A DNA stretch of 15,564 nt from Alistipes sp. GTDB lineage: Bacteria > Bacteroidota > Bacteroidia > Bacteroidales > Rikenellaceae. Shown here in pieces: positions 1-7,210 of the stretch. Numbering within the stretch: the stretch's first letter is position 1; every line of letters starts with the position of its first letter. The position numbers and the translations under genes are program-made. The notes beneath the pieces were generated by a model. The model saw only the letters and a list, made by a program, of their open reading frames with translations. It did not search any database and had not been told where the DNA came from. The DNA is taken from positions 1 to 15,564 of the forward strand of contig JAITWC010000093.1 of assembly GCA_031285485.1 (NCBI GenBank), read 5' to 3'.

Positions 1-1241
1 CTTTCCCAGCCGAAGAACTCCACCTCGCGGGTGGTTTCGCGCCCCGCCTCGAAAACCTTCACCTCGCGGGTGTAGGGCCGGTTGCCGAAGTGGCCGTAGG
101 AGGCGGTGGCCTCGAAGATGGGGTTCTTGAGCCCGAACCTTTCGACGATGGCGGCGGGGCGCAGGTCGAACATCTCCCCGATGCGCCGGGCGATCTCGCC
201 GTCCGTCACGCCGTCCCCCGCCACGCGCGAGGTGCCGTAGGTGTCGACGTACACGCTCAGCGGGCGGGCGATGCCGATGGCGTAGGAGATCTGCACGAGC
301 ATCTCGCCCGCGACCCCCGCCGCCACCATGTTCTTGGCTACCCAGCGCGCCATGTAAGCGGCCGAGCGGTCGACCTTGGAGGCGTCCTTGCCCGAGAATG
401 CCCCGCCGCCGTGCGCCCCGCGGCCGCCGTAGGTGTCGACTATGATCTTGCGCCCCGTCAGGCCCGTGTCGCCGTGCGGACCGCCGATCACGAACTTGCC
501 GGTGGGGTTGACGTGCAGGGTGCAGTCGCCGTCCGCGGCGGGGATCAGTTCGGCCAGCTTGTCGCCCGCTCTTTCGAGGCGCGCCTTCACGCGGGGCAGC
601 AGCACGGCCTGCACGTCGGCGCGGATCTGCCCCACCGTCACGTCGTCGTCGTGCTGGGTGGAGACCACGATGGTGTGGACCCTGAGCGGGCGCCTGTCGT
701 CGCTGTATTCGATCGTCACCTGGCTCTTGGCGTCGGGCCGCAGGTAGGTCATCGCGGCGCCGGGCGCGTCGGACTCTGCCTCGCGGCGGATCACGGCCAA
801 CTCCTTCAGTATGACGTGGGCGAGGATGGCGGTGGCGGGCATGAACTCGCGCGTCTCGTCGGTGGCGTAACCGAACATGATGCCCTGGTCGCCCGCTCCC
901 TGCTCGTCGGCGGTGGCGCGCACCACACCCCGGTTGATGTCGGGGCTCTGTTCGTGGATTGCGCTCAGCACTCCGCACGAGTCGCCGTCGAAACGGTAGC
1001 CCGGACGGGTGTAGCCGATGCGGTTGACGACGCGGCGGGCGGTCTCCTGCACGTCGACGTAGGCATCGCTGCGCACCTCGCCCGCCACCACCACGAGGCC
1101 CGTGGTGCAGAGCGTCTCACAGGCTACTTTGGCGCACGGGTCGCGGCGCAGGAATTCGTCGAGAATGGCGTCGGAAATCTGGTCTGAAACTTTGTCGGGG
1201 TGCCCCTCGGACACCGACTCCGATGTAAATAAAAATCCCAT
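1..1241 (-). CDS. metK: S-adenosylmethionine synthetase (3' end cut by window)
   Basis: This enzyme makes S-adenosylmethionine from methionine and ATP in the cytoplasm, supplying the methyl donor. The minus strand from the ATG at 1239-1241 begins MGFLFTSESVSEGHPDKVSD, the family's N-terminal signature with the ATP-binding HPDK. Further in are the GAGDQGIMFGYATDE motif (around 870-910) and the glycine-rich GGGAFSGKD loop (around 385-412), both diagnostic. About 413 codons are visible without a stop and the frame runs off base 1. The last residues seen are EVEFFGW, near the C-terminus of Bacteroidetes MetK, so roughly 10-15 residues are probably missing (from memory of the family). The gene has a long leader with a SAM-II-like riboswitch, so its product probably represses its own synthesis. 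Identity is very secure. Confidence 0.97.
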   Translation of the reverse strand, partial: MGFLFTSESVSEGHPDKVSDQISDAILDEFLRRDPCAKVACETLCTTGLVVVAGEVRSDAYVDVQETARRVVNRIGYTRPGYRFDGDSCGVLSAIHEQSPDINRGVVRATADEQGAGDQGIMFGYATDETREFMPATAILAHVILKELAVIRREAESDAPGAAMTYLRPDAKSQVTIEYSDDRRPLRVHTIVVSTQHDDDVTVGQIRADVQAVLLPRVKARLERAGDKLAELIPAADGDCTLHVNPTGKFVIGGPHGDTGLTGRKIIVDTYGGRGAHGGGAFSGKDASKVDRSAAYMARWVAKNMVAAGVAGEMLVQISYAIGIARPLSVYVDTYGTSRVAGDGVTDGEIARRIGEMFDLRPAAIVERFGLKNPIFEATASYGHFGNRPYTREVKVFEAGRETTREVEFFGWE

Positions 1242-1267
1242 TGTCAGTTAATTCTTTAATGACGCTA

Positions 1268-1286
1268 TCCCCACATTCATCGGGGA
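1268..1286 (-). other. Small stem-loop in the metK leader near the start codon
   Basis: On the minus strand TCCCC (1282-1286) pairs with GGGGA (1268-1272) around a 9-nt loop, 27-45 nt before the metK ATG. It could be part of the riboswitch's expression platform or of ribosome access control. That role is inference; only the pairing is visible. Confidence 0.35.
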
Positions 1287-1344
1287 CGGCAGCCGGATTA
1301 ATAACTAAAAACGGGAAGGATTGGCCGGGTGTAGATAATAAAAG

Positions 1345-1402
1345 GTATGCGTTTTAGCACTTTTTTATTGTGGTTGCAAGCAGCCAAATCTTTCCACATT
1401 TC
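1345..1402 (-). promoter_or_regulatory. SAM-II (SAM-alpha) type riboswitch in the metK leader
   Basis: Read on the minus strand, the leader contains in order: a P1 5' arm TGTGG, the conserved GATTTG, the conserved CTTGCA, a P1 3' arm CCACA, an A-rich linker (AATAAAAAA), and GTGCTAAAACGC (plus positions 1349-1360). This order and wording match the SAM-II family as I know it from alphaproteobacteria and Bacteroidetes. P1 is five perfect pairs. The pseudoknot P2 between the loop and the segment after GCTAAA is short here and I could not assign it confidently. The placement upstream of metK fits SAM feedback. The aptamer ends about 100 nt before the ATG, whereas SAM-II often sits close to the ribosome binding region. 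Confidence 0.8.
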
Positions 1403-1415
1403 GGAATATCGGGGG

Positions 1416-1443
1416 CAAAGGTAGAAATATTTTGCCATACAAA
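1416..1443 (-). promoter_or_regulatory. metK promoter
   Basis: The minus strand carries TACCTTTG (plus 1416-1423), an exact match to the Bacteroidetes -7 box TAnnTTTG. A TTTG (plus 1440-1443) lies upstream, but its 16-nt spacing is shorter than the usual 19-20. Transcription would begin near 1409, just before the riboswitch, giving a leader of about 165 nt. Confidence 0.6.
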
Positions 1444-1487
1444 AAAATAAATCTACCGGCGCCCCCGTTTATCTAAAGAAAGATTTT

Positions 1488-1495
1488 TAGCTTTG
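1488..1495 (+). promoter_or_regulatory. Probable promoter of the degP-rpoD cluster
   Basis: TAGCTTTG fits the Bacteroidetes -7 consensus TAnnTTTG. The expected -33 region around 1467 has only a partial match (GTTT). Transcription would start near 1501, giving a leader of about 55 nt before the protease ATG. No other good -7 box is seen before rpoD or glmM, so it may serve the whole cluster. Confidence 0.5.
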
Positions 1496-1556
1496 TGTAT
1501 GCCTATGGTGCGATTTTAAGACGCTTTTTTTAACAATTAAAAAGTCAAATCAGAGT

Positions 1557-3119
1557 ATGAAGAACAAATTTTTTATGGCGATCGCTGTCATCGTGGCCGC
1601 GGTCGCTGCCGGTGGTGCCACCGCGTGGATAGTCACCGAAACGAGTCGGAATCACGGCAACACGGCGTCGGTGGGCGGCGCGACGCTTGCGCGGAACGGC
1701 GATCTCGCCGGTGCGGGCGCGCATTTCACATCCTACACCCCGCAAAATTATCCCGACCTCACCTACGCCGCCGAAAACGCCGTCAAGGCCGTCGTGGGCG
1801 TCATCAATACACAGGAGATCCCCCAGCGCAGCTACCGCGGCGGCGGCTCGGGCAACCCGTTCTTCGACTTCTTCGGCATTCCCGAAGGATACGAAGGGTA
1901 CGGTCAGGATCCGCGTCGGGGCGACGACCCGAACGACAGTCAGCCGAGATTTCGCGAACAGCAGTCGGGCGGCTCGGGGGTGATCCTCAGCTCCGACGGC
2001 TACATAGTCACCAACCACCACGTGGTTGACGGCGCCGACCGCCTGACCGTGAAAATGCCCGACGGCAAGACCCACCAGGCGCGCCTTATAGGTACCGACG
2101 CCGACACCGAGATAGCACTTATCAAAATAGATGCCACCGACCTGCCCTCGATCCCGTTCGGCAACAGCGACGCGCTGCGTCTTGGCGAGTGGGTTCTCGC
2201 GATAGGCAACCCCTACGACCTCCACTCGACCGTCACGGCGGGCATCGTCAGCGCCAAGGGGCGTTCGTTGGGAGCGATCCAGAGCGGAGCGGGCGCGAAC
2301 TCCGGCATCGAGTCGTTCATCCAGACCGACGCGGCGGTCAATCCCGGCAACTCGGGCGGCGCGCTGGTCAACACTGCGGGCGAACTCGTGGGCATAAACA
2401 CGCTGCTGTACTCCCGCACGGGAAGTTACGTCGGTTACTCGTTCGCCGTGCCCGAGACTATCGTGCGCAAGGTCGTGGCCGACCTCAAGGAATTCGGCGT
2501 GGTGCAGAGGGGCCTGATCGGGATCACCTACACGCTTATCGACGACGCTTTCGTCGAGCGTGAGGGCGAAGACACCGGCATCACCGAGCCGGGTGGCATC
2601 TACGTCCGCGAAGTGCTCGACGGCGGTGCGGCGGCGGTGGCCGGGATCAGACCGGGCGACGTGATCACCGAGATCGACGGGGTGACGATAGCCGACGGCG
2701 CGACCGTCTCCCAGATCATCGGGCTGAAGCGTCCGGGCGACAGGGTGAATATTTCCGCAAAAAGAGAGGGCAAGGTGAAACAATTTGATGTCACCCTGCG
2801 TAATAAAGCCGGAAAGAGCGAACTTCTCGCAGCCAACGCCTTCGATGCCATCAGGGAATTGGGGGGTGAGTCCAGGGAAATAAACCTGACGGCAAAGCAG
2901 AAGAGAGAACTGGGCATAGACGGCGGGATTCGGGTGATGTCGGTGACCCAGGGGGGGATTCTCGCAAGAGCCGGAGTTCGCAGAGAATATATTATAACCC
3001 ACATCAACGAAAAAAGCATCAAGTCGGTCAACGACCTGTACCGGATCACGGAGAAAATAACCACCATAGAGGGTGTCTATCCGAACGGCCGGGCGATGAC
3101 CTATTCGCTTGTGGAGTAA
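1557..3119 (+). CDS. DegP/HtrA-family periplasmic serine protease
   Basis: This 520-residue protein is a Do-like protease/chaperone that would degrade or hold misfolded envelope proteins in the periplasm. Residues 5-25 form a signal peptide or membrane anchor. The trypsin-like domain spans about 75-310 with His155 (TNHHVVDG) and Ser266 (NPGNSGGAL). PDZ1 covers about 318-412 (the carboxylate-binding segment starts at QRGLIGI), and a weaker second PDZ covers about 440-515. The usual triad Asp in the 'TDIALIKI' motif is Glu185 here (DADTEIALIKI), with Asp181 and Asp183 nearby. The last third of the gene uses more AGA/AGG and A-rich codons than the first part. It lies 23 nt before rpoD and probably heads that operon. 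The family is certain. DegP versus DegQ cannot be decided from sequence alone. Confidence 0.95.
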   Translation: MKNKFFMAIAVIVAAVAAGGATAWIVTETSRNHGNTASVGGATLARNGDLAGAGAHFTSYTPQNYPDLTYAAENAVKAVVGVINTQEIPQRSYRGGGSGNPFFDFFGIPEGYEGYGQDPRRGDDPNDSQPRFREQQSGGSGVILSSDGYIVTNHHVVDGADRLTVKMPDGKTHQARLIGTDADTEIALIKIDATDLPSIPFGNSDALRLGEWVLAIGNPYDLHSTVTAGIVSAKGRSLGAIQSGAGANSGIESFIQTDAAVNPGNSGGALVNTAGELVGINTLLYSRTGSYVGYSFAVPETIVRKVVADLKEFGVVQRGLIGITYTLIDDAFVEREGEDTGITEPGGIYVREVLDGGAAAVAGIRPGDVITEIDGVTIADGATVSQIIGLKRPGDRVNISAKREGKVKQFDVTLRNKAGKSELLAANAFDAIRELGGESREINLTAKQKRELGIDGGIRVMSVTQGGILARAGVRREYIITHINEKSIKSVNDLYRITEKITTIEGVYPNGRAMTYSLVE

Positions 3120-3142
3120 AAAAAACGCAGACGTTTAAGTAA

Positions 3143-4003
3143 ATGAGACAACTGAAGATCACAAAATCCATTACCAACCGCGAGAGTGCGTCGCTCGACA
3201 AGTACTTGCAGGAGATTGGTAAGGAAGACCTGATAACCGTCGAGGAAGAGGTCGAACTCGCACAACGTATCAAAAAGGGCGACCAATGGGCGTTGGAAAA
3301 ACTCACCAAGGCCAACCTTCGTTTCGTCGTGTCTGTCGCCAAACAATACCAGAACCAGGGGCTCAGCCTGCCCGACCTTATCAACGAGGGCAACCTGGGG
3401 CTGATCAAGGCGGCCGAGAAATTCGACGAGACGCGCGGTTTCAAGTTCATATCCTACGCCGTGTGGTGGATAAGGCAGTCCATTTTGCAGGCTTTGGCCG
3501 AGCAATCGCGCATCGTGCGCCTGCCGCTGAATCAGGTTGGCTCGTTGAACAAGATCAACAAGGCTTTTGCCAAGTTCGAACAGGAGAACGAACGCACACC
3601 CTCGCCAGAGGAGTTGGCCGCTGTTTTGGATATTCCGCGCGAGAAGGTGACGGACACTATGAGGGTGGCCGGTCGCCACGTGTCGGTGGACGCACCGTTT
3701 GCCGACGGCGAGGACAACAATCTTTTGGACGTGTTGGTGAACGCCGACTCGCCCAATGCCGACCGAAGCCTGATCAACGAATCGCTCGGCACCGAGATCG
3801 ACCGGACTTTGGCAACGCTCACCGAACGCGAGAAAGACATCGTTAAGTACTTTTTCGGCATAGGCTGCCCGGAAATGACGCTCGAAGAGATTGGTGACAA
3901 GTTCGGCCTAACGCGCGAAAGGGTGCGTCAGATCAAGGAGAAAGCCATCCGCCGCCTCCGCCACAGTTCCAAAAGCAAGTGGCTCAAATCCTATCTGGGA
4001 TAG
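3143..4003 (+). CDS. rpoD: Primary RNA polymerase sigma factor (RpoD/SigA)
   Basis: The housekeeping sigma factor directs core RNA polymerase to TTTG/TAnnTTTG promoters. At 286 residues it has the short form typical of Bacteroidetes, lacking region 1.1 and the non-conserved insertion. Region 1.2 lies at about 16-46, region 2 at about 55-125 (DLINEGNLGLIKAAEKFD through the aromatic core ISYAVWWIRQSI, promoter melting and -10 contact), region 3 at about 135-205, and region 4 at about 220-275 with the helix-turn-helix EEIGDKFGLTRERVRQIKEK. The ATG at 3143 gives the conserved family start MRQLKITKSITNRESASLD. Its stop is 3 nt before the glmM ATG, and a strong hairpin begins 42 nt after the stop. 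No motif is missing. Confidence 0.98.
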   Translation: MRQLKITKSITNRESASLDKYLQEIGKEDLITVEEEVELAQRIKKGDQWALEKLTKANLRFVVSVAKQYQNQGLSLPDLINEGNLGLIKAAEKFDETRGFKFISYAVWWIRQSILQALAEQSRIVRLPLNQVGSLNKINKAFAKFEQENERTPSPEELAAVLDIPREKVTDTMRVAGRHVSVDAPFADGEDNNLLDVLVNADSPNADRSLINESLGTEIDRTLATLTEREKDIVKYFFGIGCPEMTLEEIGDKFGLTRERVRQIKEKAIRRLRHSSKSKWLKSYLG

Positions 4004-4006
4004 CTT

Positions 4007-5434
4007 ATGACACTGATAAAATCCATCTCCGGAATCAGGGGAACCATCGGGGGGAGTGAGGGAGTGAACCTCACTCCCCCCGATGTCGTTCGATTCGTTT
4101 CGGCCTACACTGCCTACATCCGTCGAAGTGCGGGAGGCGCGCGCCGGAAAGCGGGCGGAGTGGTGGGCCGCATCAAAATAGTTGTGGGGCGCGACGCGCG
4201 TCTGTCGGGCGAGATGGTTCACTCGCTGATGGTGGGCACACTCATCGGTTGCGGTGTGGATGTCGTCGACACGGGGCTGTGTACCACGCCGGGGGTCGAG
4301 ATGGCCGTAGTGCATTACGGCGCGCACGGGGGGATCATCGTCACCGCCAGCCATAACCCGCGGCAGTGGAACGCACTCAAACTGTTGGACGGGCGAGGGG
4401 AGTTCCTTAGCGCCGGGGCGGGGGCGGAGATACTCCGGTCCGCCGACGCCGGGGAGTTTGACTACGCAGGGATTGACGACCTTGGCCGCGTGGTGGAGAG
4501 GGTAGATTTCACGGAGACCCACATCGCGGCTGTGTTGGCCCTGCCGTTGGTTGATGCCGCCGCCGTGCGTGCACGCCGCTTCCGTGTGGTGGTAGATGCC
4601 GTTAACTCGGTGGGCGGCGTTGCGATTCCTGCGCTGTTGGAGGCGCTGGGCTGCGAAGTGGTACGGCTCAACTGCGAACCCACCGGCGAATTTGCCCACA
4701 ACCCCGAGCCGCTGCCAGAGAACCTTACCGAGATCGCTGCCACGGTGGTGCGCGCGCGAGCCGATATGGGTGTCGTGGTCGATCCCGACGTCGACCGCCT
4801 CGCGTTGGTGTGCGAGAACGGGGCGATGTTCGACGAGGAGTATACGCTGGTGGCCGTTGCGGATTACGTTTTGGGCAGCATGGGCGGTGGCAACACCGTA
4901 TCGAATCTCTCCTCTTCGCGGGCTCTGCGTGATGTTACCGAACGTCACGGCGGACGGTACGAAGCGGCGGCGGTGGGTGAGGTGAACGTCGTGGCAAAAA
5001 TGAAGGAGACGGGCGCGGTAATCGGCGGAGAAGGCAACGGAGGTGTCATATATCCCGCGCTGCACTACGGTCGCGACGCGCTCGTGGGTGTGGCGCTGGT
5101 GCTGACCCATCTTGCGCGCACGGGCCTCACTATGACCCAACTGCGAGCAAGCTATCCCGACTACCATATCTCCAAGAACAAGGTCGAACTGACCCCCTCC
5201 ACCGACGTCGACGTAATTCTCGACGCCGTGAAGACTGCTTACACCGGCGCGGCGGGAGTGGAGCGCGTGACCGACATGGACGGCGTGAAGATAGACTTCG
5301 CCGACCGCCGGTGGGTGCATCTGCGCCGCTCCAACACCGAGCCGATCATCCGCCTATACTGCGAGGCGTCCGACAGCGACGCGGCCAAGTCGCTCGCCGC
5401 GGAGATGACCGAACGGATCGCAAAACTTTCATAA
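4007..5434 (+). CDS. glmM: Phosphoglucosamine mutase / phosphohexose mutase
   Basis: This is an alpha-D-phosphohexomutase that most likely interconverts glucosamine-6-phosphate and glucosamine-1-phosphate for UDP-GlcNAc, feeding peptidoglycan and lipid A synthesis. The 475-residue protein shows all four site motifs: the phosphoserine loop TASHNP (Ser115), the metal loop DPDVDR (259-264), the sugar loop GEGNGG (341-346) and the phosphate loop RRSNTEPIIR (440-449). The N-terminus SISGIRGTIGG is typical of the Bacteroidetes GlmM-like group. Phosphomannomutase or phosphoglucomutase activity cannot be excluded, because specificity is hard to read. It starts 3 nt after rpoD, which suggests co-transcription. 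Codons 14-27 form a perfect inverted repeat using GGG, AGT, ACT and CCC codons, unlike the GGC/ACC-rich usage nearby. Confidence 0.88.
   Translation: MTLIKSISGIRGTIGGSEGVNLTPPDVVRFVSAYTAYIRRSAGGARRKAGGVVGRIKIVVGRDARLSGEMVHSLMVGTLIGCGVDVVDTGLCTTPGVEMAVVHYGAHGGIIVTASHNPRQWNALKLLDGRGEFLSAGAGAEILRSADAGEFDYAGIDDLGRVVERVDFTETHIAAVLALPLVDAAAVRARRFRVVVDAVNSVGGVAIPALLEALGCEVVRLNCEPTGEFAHNPEPLPENLTEIAATVVRARADMGVVVDPDVDRLALVCENGAMFDEEYTLVAVADYVLGSMGGGNTVSNLSSSRALRDVTERHGGRYEAAAVGEVNVVAKMKETGAVIGGEGNGGVIYPALHYGRDALVGVALVLTHLARTGLTMTQLRASYPDYHISKNKVELTPSTDVDVILDAVKTAYTGAAGVERVTDMDGVKIDFADRRWVHLRRSNTEPIIRLYCEASDSDAAKSLAAEMTERIAKLS
4045..4085 (+). repeat. 17-bp perfect inverted repeat inside the start of glmM
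   Basis: Arm 4045-4061 (CATCGGGGGGAGTGAGG) is the exact reverse complement of 4069-4085, with a 7-nt loop GAGTGAA. The left arm and loop also hold a tandem duplication of GGGAGTGA (4052-4059 and 4060-4067). In RNA this is a very stable hairpin 38 nt into the reading frame and 42 nt after the rpoD stop. No T-run follows, so it is not an intrinsic terminator. It might be a pause, a decay barrier or a translation brake. Confidence 0.9.
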
Positions 5435-5435
5435 A

Positions 5436-5660
5436 ATGGCAACTAAGCCCAAACCCACAGGCACAAGCACGGGTGAAAAGATTCTGAAGGGATCGTTCTG
5501 GGTAATTGCGGCGATCCACATCACCGTGTTCACCGTCATAGGCGTCACCACTCGGCAGTGGCGGCTGCTTGTCATTTTCCTGATCGGTTTTGTGGCGGTA
5601 ATGGCCGCTTGGACGCTGTTCAAACTCTGGCAGGCGCGCAAAAAAACCGGCCCCGCGTAA
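5436..5660 (+). CDS. Small two-helix inner-membrane protein, function unknown
   Basis: This 74-residue protein starts 1 nt after the glmM stop, so it is very probably translated as part of that operon. A polar, lysine-rich N-terminus (1-17) is followed by two hydrophobic segments at about 20-38 (FWVIAAIHITVFTVIGV) and about 44-64 (LLVIFLIGFVAVMAAWTLF), then a short basic tail. I recognise no family. The two helices joined by a short TTRQWR turn suggest a hairpin in the inner membrane with both ends on one side. The tight junction and open reading frame support a real gene. A role in envelope precursor supply would be only a guess from its neighbour. Confidence 0.75.
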   Translation: MATKPKPTGTSTGEKILKGSFWVIAAIHITVFTVIGVTTRQWRLLVIFLIGFVAVMAAWTLFKLWQARKKTGPA

Positions 5661-5674
5661 ACTACTACGGGGAC

Positions 5675-5700
5675 CGATCATCGAATCTTCTATCGGGCCG
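5675..5700. terminator. Possible weak convergent terminator
   Basis: Between the converging small membrane protein and the M56 peptidase, GGACCGAT (from about 5675) can pair with ATCGGGCC (ending about 5700) with one internal mismatch. There is no clear T-run on either side, so this may be only a mild hairpin. Confidence 0.25.
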
Positions 5701-5704
5701 GTGA

Positions 5705-7210
5705 CTACTCGATCTCCATGGTTACTGTTTCGCCGTCGGCTATTGTGTAGGTCACGCTCGTCACGCTGGCCGCGCGGAGCCTCTGTTTTAGTTCGTCGAT
5801 CACTTCCGTAGGGGCAGCAGTCGGAGCGGCGTTGTTCCTCTTCATCGTGACGATAATCACACCGTCTTTGGCACCGTCACCATACTGACTCGTCGCCGAC
5901 GCATCTTTCAGCACGCTGATACTTTCGATCGTGTCAGGGTCGATCTCCCTGAACTGATCGTTTGTGACCTCCCTGCCATCGACAAACACCAACGGAGTCG
6001 CAGTCGTCCCGTTAGCTCTCCTTTGCGTGCCGTACCCGACCACCACGATTTCATTCTCGCCAAGGGTGGTTCCGCTCGGTTCGGCTGCCAATTTGGACGT
6101 GATGACGATCACACCTTTCGCAGCCTTTTCTCCGTATTTCTCGACTGCCGAATCGTCTTTCAGCACCTCAACCCGCTCGATCGTGTTCGGGTCGATTGCA
6201 CTCATCTGCCCACCTGTGATTTCCTTCCCGTCGAGAATGATCAGAGGTTTGGGTTCTTCGGGCGACTGTACGGTAACCTCGGCTGCCGAGGCGATCGCCT
6301 CGACGGTGGCCGGAACCTCGGTCTCGGTGTAAATAATCTCGGGCTGGTGGCTCGTGAACGAGAAGAGCAACATCGCACCCGTGGCCAGGGGCAGCACTCC
6401 CGCCACCCGCAGCCAACTGTTTCTGGCTGGTTTCATCTTGTTTTTCATCATTAAGAATCGTTTTTTGGTGAGTGAATCGCCCAGCCCCACGGACAGTTCC
6501 GGAATATATCCGAAGGTTTGGCGCAATATAATCGGAAGGTACTCCTCGACGGTGGATCCTCCGTCGAGCACATCCCTGTCGGCTTCGAACTCGTGTACCT
6601 CGCCCAGCAGGCGTGCCGCCCACCATGCAAATGGATTGAACCACTGAAGGTTCTTCGCCACCTCCATCGCGAGCTTCTCGGCGCAGTGGCGGTGGCGAAT
6701 GTGGCTTGCCTCGTGCGTCACGATTTGGCTCACCTCACCCGCGGGCACGTCTCGACCAATGAACACAGTGCCAAGGAACGAGAACGGCGAGCCCACCTCG
6801 CCCGAAACGGCCACACTGAAACCGTCGGCGGGGTGTATTTCGGCGCGCCGGCGGATCGAGGCGATATTCACCATCTGGCGCACCATCGCGAACGCCAACA
6901 CCGCCAGGCCCACTCCCCAGAGCGCCCACAGCACGACCGCCACAAGGTCGACGGGATCGGCGGCCACAGTGTCGGAAACCGGGAGGGCTTCAGCGTCGAA
7001 CGTCGTCGGAACGAGAGGTATCTCAAGCGGGGCGACACGCCACAAGGGAATGTCGAGCGCCGGGATAACCGCCGCAACAACCGGCGAGGCTAACAGATAG
7101 CGGCGCGCCGTGCGAAACGACGTGCGGCCCTGCAACACAACCCGGTAGAACATCACGAACAGCGCACCGCACGCCACCGTCTGCATCGCGTATGTCAGAA
7201 TCGCACTCAT
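5705..7210 (-). CDS. M56 (BlaR1/MecR1-type) membrane metallopeptidase with two TonB-plug-like modules
   Basis: This is a 501-residue membrane sensor-protease. Hydrophobic segments lie at about 5-25, 41-58 and 86-110, and a last one at about 267-286. The zinc motif HEASH (166-170) is followed by HEFEAD (206-211), the M56 signature on the cytoplasmic side. After the last helix the penicillin-sensor domain of true BlaR1 is absent. In its place are two repeats resembling SusC/RagA plug segments: 322-373 (PLIILDGKEI, VEVLKDDSAVEKYG, KGVIVITSK) and 406-457 (PLVFVDGREV, ISVLKDASATSQYG, DGVIIVTMK). The second follows EIVVVGYGTQ, a SusC hallmark. The gene overlaps the blaI-like stop by 4 nt (ATGA), so the two are co-translated. 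By family knowledge it would cleave or inactivate the repressor upon a signal; the signal is unknown. No beta-lactamase gene is nearby. Confidence 0.9.
   Translation of the reverse strand: MSAILTYAMQTVACGALFVMFYRVVLQGRTSFRTARRYLLASPVVAAVIPALDIPLWRVAPLEIPLVPTTFDAEALPVSDTVAADPVDLVAVVLWALWGVGLAVLAFAMVRQMVNIASIRRRAEIHPADGFSVAVSGEVGSPFSFLGTVFIGRDVPAGEVSQIVTHEASHIRHRHCAEKLAMEVAKNLQWFNPFAWWAARLLGEVHEFEADRDVLDGGSTVEEYLPIILRQTFGYIPELSVGLGDSLTKKRFLMMKNKMKPARNSWLRVAGVLPLATGAMLLFSFTSHQPEIIYTETEVPATVEAIASAAEVTVQSPEEPKPLIILDGKEITGGQMSAIDPNTIERVEVLKDDSAVEKYGEKAAKGVIVITSKLAAEPSGTTLGENEIVVVGYGTQRRANGTTATPLVFVDGREVTNDQFREIDPDTIESISVLKDASATSQYGDGAKDGVIIVTMKRNNAAPTAAPTEVIDELKQRLRAASVTSVTYTIADGETVTMEIE

Noticed and set aside
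90..1187. Long open frame on the plus strand across metK
   Set aside because: It mirrors metK on the other strand. Its predicted protein is low-complexity (H, V, G, A, R rich), as expected from the antisense of a GC-rich gene.
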